From Bacteroidota bacterium (GTDB taxonomy: Bacteria; Bacteroidota; Bacteroidia; Bacteroidales; UBA12077): a DNA stretch of 39,835 nt. Under the pieces are notes generated by a model that did no database searches, was not told the DNA's origin, and saw only the letters and a list, made by a program, of their open reading frames with translations. Of this stretch, positions 18,534 through 25,189 are shown piece by piece; the first letter of the stretch is position 1; every line of letters begins with the position of its first letter. The stretch covers positions 1 through 39,835 of the forward strand of contig JAHLLG010000010.1 in NCBI GenBank assembly GCA_020444275.1, read 5' to 3'. Made by a program: the position numbers and the translations under genes.

Positions 18534-19556
18534 ATGAAAAAATCAATATATATATCAGGAATATTTACAACTAATCTTTTACTTATAGGTTGTATATTTA
18601 AAATAAATCACTGGCCGGGCGCCGGAGTAGCATTAACTTTATCACTTTTATTTTTGAGTTTTTGGTTTTTACCAACAGCTTTACTTCATCATTATAAAAG
18701 AAACGATCATAAACATAAAAAATGGTTATATATAACTGCCTTTATAAGTTTCTTTATCATGTTTATAGCTGCTTTATTTAAAATACAGCATTGGACTGGA
18801 GCCAGCTTTCTATTAATGATAGCAATACCTATTCCGTTTGTGCTGTTTTTGCCGGTATATATCTACCATTCTGCAAAAGATAAGCAGCAGTCGTCTCTTT
18901 ATTTTACTGCAGTAATTTTAGGTCTTATTTTTATAGCTGTTTACAGTGGATTATTAAACTTAAATGTTAGTAAAAATGTATTGGATCATGGTGTATTGTT
19001 AATCAAGAGCAATGAAAAAACCATTGATTACTACGAGAATAATATAAAATCCGCAATAACTGCTAAATCATCCAGTACGAGTAACATTGATGATATCATC
19101 AGTAAAAGTGATTTGATTTGTTCTACAATTCATTCAGCAAAACAGGATTTATTAAAATTTACAGAAAATAGTCATCTCAGTACAGATTTTGGTCAACATG
19201 ATTTTTTTGTAAATAACATAAATAACATGGATTCGCGTAACGCAGTTCACTACATACTTTTTTGGAAGGATGATGCCACTATTCCAAAACTCTATGAGGA
19301 AATGGTAGCATATAAATCTTTTCTAACTAGTTTAGAACTAAAAGATGAAACTAAAAAAGCTATTCAGTTGATGTATAATTTAGAAGATGCTGAACTGCAT
19401 GGTGAAAGATACCCTTGGACGGAGCGGGAGTTTTCATCAGATTATCTGATCTTTGCGTTAGAGTCACTATCGCGATGGGAAAAAAATGTCAGGTTTACTG
19501 AAAATTTAATTATTCAGGAGCTAGTTAATAAATCTGAAGATAATACTATTTTATAA
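18534..19556 (+). CDS. Two GldL-like hairpins + GldM-like segment (paralogue of the preceding gene)
   Basis: This 340-aa paralogue of the preceding protein lacks the HAAS-like domain and one hairpin. The modules are FKINHWPGAG (22-31, FLP ending at 47) and FKIQHWTGAS (82-91, FLP ending at 107). They have the same 60-residue period and 21-residue H-to-P spacing. A fifth helix (about 122-140) leads into LLNLNVSKNVLD, close to GldM LNVSKEVLD. The periplasmic parts of the two proteins align weakly: IISTRADSLCNLIYNIKGEL with IISKSDLICSTIHSAKQDL, and IERDIRLAESLI with WEKNVRFTENLI. The gene starts 20 bases after the preceding stop with a purine-rich AGAAGAG upstream of its ATG. A hairpin terminator follows. 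The pair probably forms a heteromeric membrane complex. Confidence 0.8.
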   Translation: MKKSIYISGIFTTNLLLIGCIFKINHWPGAGVALTLSLLFLSFWFLPTALLHHYKRNDHKHKKWLYITAFISFFIMFIAALFKIQHWTGASFLLMIAIPIPFVLFLPVYIYHSAKDKQQSSLYFTAVILGLIFIAVYSGLLNLNVSKNVLDHGVLLIKSNEKTIDYYENNIKSAITAKSSSTSNIDDIISKSDLICSTIHSAKQDLLKFTENSHLSTDFGQHDFFVNNINNMDSRNAVHYILFWKDDATIPKLYEEMVAYKSFLTSLELKDETKKAIQLMYNLEDAELHGERYPWTEREFSSDYLIFALESLSRWEKNVRFTENLIIQELVNKSEDNTIL

Positions 19557-19627
19557 TCGAGACCCTTTCATGCTTATTAATAAAAATAGAAGAACAATTT
19601 GTTTTTTTATTTTGATAAAGCCGAAAT

Positions 19628-19653
19628 AAGAAGTTGCCGCATGGCAGCTTCTT
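19628..19653. terminator. Bidirectional terminator after the padR operon
   Basis: AAGAAGTTGCC (19628-19638) pairs over 11 positions (one G-U) with GGCAGCTTCTT (19643-19653) around the loop GCAT, followed by TTAAT. It separates the padR operon from the convergent gene whose stop begins at 19656. Confidence 0.75.
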
Positions 19654-20442
19654 TTAATATCCGGTTTTTCGTCCGGAGTGTTCGCGTAGCATTTTAAATC
19701 GGCGGAATCCCATTTGATAATATTTATCTATATCAAAATCTTTTACACCATGAAGTTTGCGTGGTTTTATTTTATGCATACACCATTTATTATTTAGTAC
19801 AAACGAGAAATAATAGTATATGTATCGGAAAACTTTATTAGTACTGCCTAACACTTTATTTTTTCTTGATATATATTCATAACATATTCTATTTGGGCAG
19901 GTTAAGGCACATCCTGCATTTCCAAACAAAGTGATTCTGTCTTTCTGATCAATTTGCTCCAACAGTTTTAAGTTATTGTTCACATTCATTGGAAGTACAA
20001 TCGTATCATAAGTTTTTAACGCTTCATCAATTTTTTCCAATGAATCAATATCTTTTAAGATGCTGGCTTCAATTTTATATAATGGAAAATCTTTTCTAAT
20101 CCAACCAACAAGTTCGTCATTTGTAATAATCAAAGAATTACCTTTCTGATGATATTTCTCGAATAATGGAAGAAACTCTTCGTATTCGAATCTGGAAACA
20201 TAGTGATTGGTAAAAGGAATTCGGATACCAATGTTATGATCCTGTAAAAATTTATAGTCATTATCAGAAAGTTGAGTGTGCATAAATGGCCTGCCACTAT
20301 ACAACGTTGATTTCTCAACAAAACCAAAAAGGCTATCGATCTTAGTTAGCGGAATGTTTGGAAAAAACTTATGAAGATAGTCTTTTACAGGTTGATTTGG
20401 TTTTTTGCCTCGTGCCGAAATCGTATATATTGTATTATCCAT
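19654..20442 (-). CDS. Conserved protein with four-cysteine cluster, possibly U32-like
   Basis: This 262-aa soluble protein has no clearly recognised family. The pattern of alternating strands and helices (GIRIPFTNHYVS, SLIITNDELVGWI, YDTIVLPMNVNNN, DRITLFGNAGCAL) suggests a barrel. The cysteines C178, C182 and C187 (GCALTCPNRIC) plus C221 could bind an iron-sulfur cluster, recalling the four cysteines of U32-family proteins such as UbiU/UbiV. That link is weak and from memory. The C-terminus is basic (KWCMHKIKPRKLHG, FRRFKMLREHSGRK). It is encoded 27 bases downstream of a radical SAM gene, so the two are probably co-transcribed and may act together. Confidence 0.6.
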   Translation of the reverse strand: MDNTIYTISARGKKPNQPVKDYLHKFFPNIPLTKIDSLFGFVEKSTLYSGRPFMHTQLSDNDYKFLQDHNIGIRIPFTNHYVSRFEYEEFLPLFEKYHQKGNSLIITNDELVGWIRKDFPLYKIEASILKDIDSLEKIDEALKTYDTIVLPMNVNNNLKLLEQIDQKDRITLFGNAGCALTCPNRICYEYISRKNKVLGSTNKVFRYIYYYFSFVLNNKWCMHKIKPRKLHGVKDFDIDKYYQMGFRRFKMLREHSGRKTGY

Positions 20443-20469
20443 TGGATGGTATTTAATTTTTGACAGCTT

Positions 20470-21405
20470 TTACTGTTTTAGTTTATAAAATATTCCGCGC
20501 TCCTGTCTGTAAGTCTCTATTTTTCCTTCGCTATCCAATATATCAAGGTATTTATTTATTTCATTAATATGCAATCCTAAGATATCTTTTAAATCTTCTA
20601 AAGTACAAGGTCTTCTCGAAATGGTTTCCATTACGGTGTTTTCCAGATCTTTTCGAAACGATTTGCTATCTTTTCTTTTCGCTGATGAAGCGATAATTTC
20701 AACATTTGGTATATTCCAGAGATCAATGATATTTTGTAATTCAAGTCGTGTGGCAGCTCTTATTTTATCTATTACACCTGGTCGGTCCAGGGTGTTCAAC
20801 TGAACTTTTTCCGGATTAATTTTTAATATTGCTTCTTTTAAGCCATGGAGGTTTTCCAGATCATCGTTAAAGCCTGGCAGAATCATAACTTCTAGCCAGA
20901 TGGTACCTTTGAAATTTTTTCTGAAATCGATTAATCCTTGGATATAACTTTCAATGCTTAAGTTTTTATTTGGCCGGTCAATTTTCTTAAAAGCTTTTTC
21001 AGTTGCAGCATCTAAGGAAGGTAGAATAAGATCGGCTTTTAACAATTCATTTCTTACCTGCTTATCACTGAAAAGGCTACCATTAGTTAATACCGCAATA
21101 GGAATATCAGGATAATAACTTTTGATAAATGTAATTACTTTCCCAATTTGAATATTAAGAGTTGGTTCTCCTGCTCCTGAAAAGGTAATATAGTCGGGTT
21201 TTTCGTTATTGGAGAAAAATTCTTTTAGTTCATCAATAATCTCATCATATAAAACATATTCTTTTCTTTCAACGGTATGATTTGTGGTTGCACCACATTC
21301 GCAGTAAATACAGTTTAAAGTGCATACCTTATGTGGAACCAAATCTACACCTAACGACATGCCTAATCGCCTTGATGGTACAGGACCAAATAAATGTTTA
21401 TACAT
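20470..21405 (-). CDS. Radical SAM protein (COG0731 type) with C-terminal winged helix
   Basis: This 311-aa radical SAM enzyme begins with the highly conserved FGPVPSRRLGMSLGVDLVP. The cluster motif CTLNCIYCECG gives C28, C32 and C35, with a fourth cysteine at 37. SAM-binding features are FSGAGEPTLN and AVLTNGSLF. The barrel continues through LPSLDAATEKAFKKIDRP and WLEVMILPGFND. Residues about 245-311 form a small winged-helix-like domain (RRPCTLEDLKDILGLHINEINKYLDIL). The family (COG0731) is related to wyosine-forming enzymes, but bacterial members have no settled reaction. It is upstream of, and probably in one operon with, the four-cysteine protein. Confidence 0.88.
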   Translation of the reverse strand: MYKHLFGPVPSRRLGMSLGVDLVPHKVCTLNCIYCECGATTNHTVERKEYVLYDEIIDELKEFFSNNEKPDYITFSGAGEPTLNIQIGKVITFIKSYYPDIPIAVLTNGSLFSDKQVRNELLKADLILPSLDAATEKAFKKIDRPNKNLSIESYIQGLIDFRKNFKGTIWLEVMILPGFNDDLENLHGLKEAILKINPEKVQLNTLDRPGVIDKIRAATRLELQNIIDLWNIPNVEIIASSAKRKDSKSFRKDLENTVMETISRRPCTLEDLKDILGLHINEINKYLDILDSEGKIETYRQERGIFYKLKQ

Positions 21406-21510
21406 TGTAAATTTTAATTATTATTTTTAACAAAATTAATCAAACTGTGCAGATTTATTGAGAAATTTGCATTTAATCAAATTGATAATCAAAATAAAAG
21501 TTGTAATCAG

Positions 21511-21885
21511 ATGAGTAATTCTATTGATTATAAGGGAATTGCAGTTAGTATTTTTGACGCAATGAACAGCGGCGAATTTTCAGATTTTCAGAATAATGCA
21601 AAGGAAGATATATGTTTTGATTTTCCTGGAACGGATAGAATAGAAGGAGCAAAGCGGGTAATTCTCTTTTTTAAAGTTTTATTAAGAAAATATAAAAACC
21701 TACATTTTTCGGTAAAGGATGTTTTTGCAGCCGAAGGTAAAGCTTGCGTTGTTTGGACCAATGAAGGAGAATATGGTAATGGAGATAAATATGAGAATAG
21801 TGGAATCACTTTATTCCATTTCGATCATGATAAGATTTCGTTCATAAGCGATTATTTTAAAGATACCTCATTTACAAATTCTTGA
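21511..21885 (+). CDS. SnoaL-like (NTF2-fold) protein
   Basis: This is a 124-aa single-domain protein with the cone-shaped NTF2-like fold. It has an N-terminal helix (IAVSIFDAMNSGEFSDFQNNAKEDI, read in parts), then FDFPGTDRIEGAKRVILFF, then the strands LHFSVKDVFAAEGKACVVW and GITLFHFDHDKISFISDYF. The length and the closing DYF are typical of the SnoaL-like family. Members bind small hydrophobic ligands or act as isomerases or hydrolases, and the substrate cannot be read here. The gene lies 9 bases upstream of a flavin reductase gene, so the two form a small plus-strand operon. Confidence 0.8.
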   Translation: MSNSIDYKGIAVSIFDAMNSGEFSDFQNNAKEDICFDFPGTDRIEGAKRVILFFKVLLRKYKNLHFSVKDVFAAEGKACVVWTNEGEYGNGDKYENSGITLFHFDHDKISFISDYFKDTSFTNS

Positions 21886-21894
21886 TTTCTGATT

Positions 21895-22560
21895 ATGAAA
21901 AAGGTTCTGATTCTGGATGGAAGCACTCGTAAAATGGGTAATACATCAATTTTAATCCAACATTTTACTAAAGGTGCTGAGAAAAATACAACCCAAATTG
22001 AGCATGTACTTGCTAAAAATTTGGATATAAAATATTGTAACGGATGTTTGCGATGTAATTTAATTAAACGATGTTCTATTCGTGGAGACGATTGGGAAGA
22101 GCTGAGCCAAAAAATAAACGAAGCAGATGTACTTGTTTTTGCATCACCCATTTACTTTCATTACGTTACTGCTCCACTAAAAAATATTATCGATCGATTC
22201 AGATCGTTTGTACATGTGCAAATTACCGAAACAGGATTAATTCATACACCTTGGAAAAATTGGAATAAAGATTTTGTTCTGTTACTTTCAATGGGATCGT
22301 CGGACGATTCTGATGCACAACCCGTAATTGATCTTTTTGAATATATGAAAGATGTACTGGGAGATAACAACAGATTGCATGTAATAAAGGGAACACGTTT
22401 AGCGGTTATTAAGCAGGTTCAGAAAACAGAGGATGAGTTAAAGGAATTGTATCCAAAGCTTAGGTTGAATGAGAAATTAGCTGAGGATGATTTTAAGAAA
22501 AATCAGAAGATTTTGAAGAAGTGTTATGAGTTGGGTGAGGCTTTAACTGCCAAAGAATAA
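21895..22560 (+). CDS. NADPH-dependent FMN reductase-like flavoprotein
   Basis: This 221-aa flavodoxin-fold oxidoreductase has the FMN phosphate loop GSTRKMGNTSIL at residues 9-20. The SPIYFHYVTAPLKNIIDRF segment is typical of the FMN_red family. A compact cysteine motif, C48-x2-C51-x2-C54-x5-C60 followed by DD, matches the spacing reported for iron-sulfur flavoproteins (Isf). It is also common in uncharacterised flavodoxin-family reductases, so a cluster is possible but not certain. The gene is coupled to the SnoaL-like gene. Its stop is only 2 bases from the convergent DUF4269 stop. Confidence 0.88.
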   Translation: MKKVLILDGSTRKMGNTSILIQHFTKGAEKNTTQIEHVLAKNLDIKYCNGCLRCNLIKRCSIRGDDWEELSQKINEADVLVFASPIYFHYVTAPLKNIIDRFRSFVHVQITETGLIHTPWKNWNKDFVLLLSMGSSDDSDAQPVIDLFEYMKDVLGDNNRLHVIKGTRLAVIKQVQKTEDELKELYPKLRLNEKLAEDDFKKNQKILKKCYELGEALTAKE

Positions 22561-22562
22561 GA

Positions 22563-23084
22563 TTATCCCAACTTCAATAACTCTGTGTAAGGATCTCCAT
22601 GAAATCCTAATAATTTTGCAAATGCAGGTTCGGTTTTATATCCCTGCTTTTTTAATTCGATAATTTGCTGTTTAAAAAGATCACCTTTTTTCTGGAGGAT
22701 TTTCCACTCAATAAGCATATGCCTGTAAGCTTCCTGTTCATTTACTGGCCGGTTTTGTCCAAAAATTTCTATCTGATAACCTTGATATTTAAACCGGGCA
22801 ATAACTGTTTTTAAATTACGAATTTCTTTTTCATCAATTAGAAAATCATCATGATATTTAAAATGATTGGAAACCTTATTTTTAAACTCTTCTAAATTTT
22901 TACAATAACAGATAATATCCAGATCGCTGCTTTCAATATCAATCTCGATAGGAATAGTGCCAGTTAGGACAGGAGTAAATCTTTTAAGTTTGTCGAATAT
23001 CAGCAGATCGTTAAGAATTTTGAATACTTCCTGTTGTCTTGGATTGCCTTTTTTTAGATATGAGATCGCAGAGAAATCTAGCAT
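22563..23084 (-). CDS. DUF4269 nucleotidyltransferase-fold protein
   Basis: This 173-aa protein matches DUF4269 in length and in its opening YLKKGNPRQQEVFKILNDL. The segment LTGTIPIEIDIESSDLDIIC has the GT..DxD arrangement of a minimal nucleotidyltransferase fold. Further strands carry VIARFKYQGYQIEIFGQNRPV. The substrate is unknown. Its ATG overlaps the stop of the upstream membrane-protein gene by one base (TAATG), so translation is probably coupled. Confidence 0.8.
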   Translation of the reverse strand: MLDFSAISYLKKGNPRQQEVFKILNDLLIFDKLKRFTPVLTGTIPIEIDIESSDLDIICYCKNLEEFKNKVSNHFKYHDDFLIDEKEIRNLKTVIARFKYQGYQIEIFGQNRPVNEQEAYRHMLIEWKILQKKGDLFKQQIIELKKQGYKTEPAFAKLLGFHGDPYTELLKLG

Positions 23085-23419
23085 TAAATAAATTTTCGTA
23101 TGAGTACCAAAATCAAGCCAACCACAAAAATAATAGTGAAAATGGTTTTGTTGTGTTTTGCCAACCAGTTGGGGAGATAAATATCAAAATTATCTTTCGC
23201 TGAATCACTATATTTTCTGGCCACAATGGTTAATGGGCAATACCATTTAAATACTACAAGTACGGTGGATTCCAATAAAACAAAACCAATGGCAATCCAT
23301 GCATAAGTATCCACTTTATTTGAAATTCCGGCATAAAGTGTATAAAAAACCATAGAAGCGAAAAATGCCCAAATAATTGTATGAATTATTTTTATAGCGA
23401 CAAGTTTTGATTTTGACAT
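23084..23419 (-). CDS. Small three-helix membrane protein
   Basis: This 111-aa protein has hydrophobic helices near residues 8-28, 38-58 and 92-109. A conserved-looking loop, VFKWYCPLTIVARKYS, recalls the WYCPLT motif of DUF2784-like proteins, though assignment is uncertain. The segment DNFDIYLPNWLAKHNKTIF lies between helices 2 and 3. It is sandwiched between the HYT-domain protein (12-base gap) and DUF4269 (one-base overlap), so the three are probably one operon. Confidence 0.65.
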   Translation of the reverse strand: MSKSKLVAIKIIHTIIWAFFASMVFYTLYAGISNKVDTYAWIAIGFVLLESTVLVVFKWYCPLTIVARKYSDSAKDNFDIYLPNWLAKHNKTIFTIIFVVGLILVLIRKFI

Positions 23420-23431
23420 GTAGTTTCGTTA

Positions 23432-24151
23432 TTATATTTTACTAAGATTTTTGTCAAATTTAGGAGAGTGGTAATTATAATCGAATGCCGGATTTTTAAC
23501 AATTGTTCCATCCATATAATTAAAATACCCTTTAATAAACTGTTTTGGGAAAACATACACCAGATCTGAGTTCTCGTCGGTATAAGGTTCCTTTTCAGTC
23601 AGAACTTGCTCAACAGAAATATTTTTAGCGTGTTTTTTACTGAGCTCTTCAGAGTAGTGATTGTATTTCTCTTTCGAAATGCAAATTACAATAACATAGT
23701 TACCATATTGCTTGTGTTCATGATGGCGATGTATCAAATACAATTCATCATTATAAATATATTCTGCTGTTTTATAGAAGGAGTTCACAAACCTGAATCC
23801 TTCATTTAGAATAGTATTGGCAACTCTTTCTTTGGCCGTATAGTGTAAAAAGAGCTTAATTTCCTGGTCATTTTCAAAAAGAAAATCTCCAAACTTTTTA
23901 TCTAATAATTTATCTTTAGTAACAATACCTTTATGTTCAGGATTTTTGAGCCTTTCCAAAAAGCTGATTATATCATCTTTATTTTTATACTGGTCTTCTT
24001 TTCCGAATTTTTTAAGATACGATTTAATGATGAAGTTTTTTTTAGACAGCTGTAGATGCAGATATGTTATATACACAAACAGTCCTACAATTATCAGGAA
24101 TTCCAGTGAAATATTAATCCTGGTGGTTGATATAAAGTCTAAAAAGATCAT
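23432..24151 (-). CDS. Membrane-anchored protein with HYT...LNEGF domain
   Basis: This 239-aa protein has a single N-terminal membrane segment (about 16-33) followed by a basic stretch. The soluble domain begins near 98 with LFLHYTAKERVANTILNEGF. It continues through YKTAEYIYNDELYLIHRHH to YGNYVIVICISKEKY. The histidine-tyrosine-threonine plus ILxEGF pattern is common at the start of ADP-ribosyltransferase or KptA-like folds, but catalytic residues cannot be assigned with confidence. The C-terminal part (SDLVYVFPKQFIKGYFNYMDG) looks like later strands of one domain. It is downstream of the Mrp operon (77-base gap) and upstream of the small membrane protein. Confidence 0.55.
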   Translation of the reverse strand: MIFLDFISTTRINISLEFLIIVGLFVYITYLHLQLSKKNFIIKSYLKKFGKEDQYKNKDDIISFLERLKNPEHKGIVTKDKLLDKKFGDFLFENDQEIKLFLHYTAKERVANTILNEGFRFVNSFYKTAEYIYNDELYLIHRHHEHKQYGNYVIVICISKEKYNHYSEELSKKHAKNISVEQVLTEKEPYTDENSDLVYVFPKQFIKGYFNYMDGTIVKNPAFDYNYHSPKFDKNLSKI

Positions 24152-24228
24152 TTTAATTAATTATCGAAATAAAGGTATTGAATTATTCAGATAAATAAAA
24201 CAGTTATTATAAATTGTTTCTCATATGG

Positions 24229-24525
24229 TTACAAGTTATAATCAGAATCTTTTTTAATAAACTGCGAAACTTTGGCTATCATATGTGCGGATATAGGAGA
24301 TAGGAATATTAAAACATGAAAAATGATTAATGTAAGAATGAGTATTTTCCAGTGAAAAAACAGGATATTTAACGCAAGTAACAATAATACAAAAGCAAAC
24401 GAAGATACTTTAGTAATTACATGCATACGGGTGTATAAAGTTTTAAATCTTACAATACCAATTGATGCTATAAAAATAATTACAGCACTTATAACTACCA
24501 ATATACCAACAATAATATCAACCAT
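24229..24525 (-). CDS. mrpG: Mrp antiporter subunit MrpG/MnhG
   Basis: This is the small membrane subunit of the Mrp multisubunit cation/proton antiporter. It has 98 aa with three helices: VDIIVGILVVISAVIIFIASIG, VSSFAFVLLLLALNILFFHW (positions approximate) and ILILTLIIFHVLIFLSPISA. The segment IGIVRFKTLYTRMHVITKVSS is the family hallmark. The ATG at 24525 is chosen because MVDIIVG fits the family start and overlaps the mrpF stop by 8 bases. The longer frame would enter mrpF. It is the last gene of the operon. Confidence 0.9.
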   Translation of the reverse strand: MVDIIVGILVVISAVIIFIASIGIVRFKTLYTRMHVITKVSSFAFVLLLLALNILFFHWKILILTLIIFHVLIFLSPISAHMIAKVSQFIKKDSDYNL

Positions 24526-24811
24526 CTTCGTTTTGTTTTTTATATAAATATCTTGCAATAATCATTGAGCCAAAAACCAGGAGTAGAGAAACTGTTAAAA
24601 CCACATCAAGCAACATGGCATTACGTGTGTAAAAAACATCGCAAATAATAATACCGACAATGATAAACGCAATTTGATCCAGTGCCACAACTCTATCGGG
24701 CAGTGTTGGACCTTTAAAAAGCCTGAAGAGTGGAAATATCAGGCTTATAGCCATAATCCAGAGAGCTGTTAACGATGCATATTCTAAAAATAGTTTTCCG
24801 GTTTCATCCAT
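24518..24811 (-). CDS. mrpF: Mrp antiporter subunit MrpF/MnhF
   Basis: This 97-aa, three-helix subunit has the conserved segments FRLFKGPTLPDRVVALDQIA and NAMLLDVVLTVSLLLVFG. The conserved acid within DRVVALD is present. The length is normal for MrpF. It sits 6 bases after mrpE and overlaps mrpG. Confidence 0.92.
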   Translation of the reverse strand: MDETGKLFLEYASLTALWIMAISLIFPLFRLFKGPTLPDRVVALDQIAFIIVGIIICDVFYTRNAMLLDVVLTVSLLLVFGSMIIARYLYKKQNEDG

Positions 24812-24817
24812 GGTCGT

Positions 24818-25189
24818 TTAATTTTTAGTTTTTGAATTGCCCAGGCTGCGCAATAACATCCTTTCAATTTTTCCGGTTGTTTTGACAAAATCATCCTGAT
24901 CATTACTATTTAGCAAATGCACGTAAATTATATTACGATCTTCTGATAAATCAACACTTAACGATCCGGGTGTCATACTTATTAGGTTGAATAGTAAAAT
25001 AATATGCCACGATTTATCACTTTGCGGTTGGTATTCAATAAGGGTTTCATTTTCACCACGATACCCTTTAACAACAAGCCATGCTACAATCCATCCCGAG
25101 TTGATTACTTTGAAGGTAAAGTAAACAAATAAAATGGTTAAGTTAACTAACCTGAGCGAAAACGCTATGATTGATCTTACTATTTTCAT
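24818..25189 (-). CDS. mrpE: Mrp antiporter subunit MrpE/MnhE
   Basis: This 123-aa subunit has an N-terminal hydrophobic region (ILFVYFTFKVINSGWIVAWLV). A soluble part follows, carrying LISMTPGSLSVDLSEDRNIIYVHLL, the family signature TPGTL-like motif. It is somewhat shorter than Bacillus MrpE, with one N-terminal helix apparently missing. Its ATG overlaps the mrpD stop by 4 bases. Confidence 0.9.
   Translation of the reverse strand: MKIVRSIIAFSLRLVNLTILFVYFTFKVINSGWIVAWLVVKGYRGENETLIEYQPQSDKSWHIILLFNLISMTPGSLSVDLSEDRNIIYVHLLNSNDQDDFVKTTGKIERMLLRSLGNSKTKN

Noticed and set aside
17053-19556. Genuine T9SS/gliding gldL and gldM genes
   Set aside because: The genes are fused, the hairpins are multiplied, the GldL helix-2 glutamate is missing, GldM domains beyond the first periplasmic one are absent, and gldK/gldN are not adjacent.
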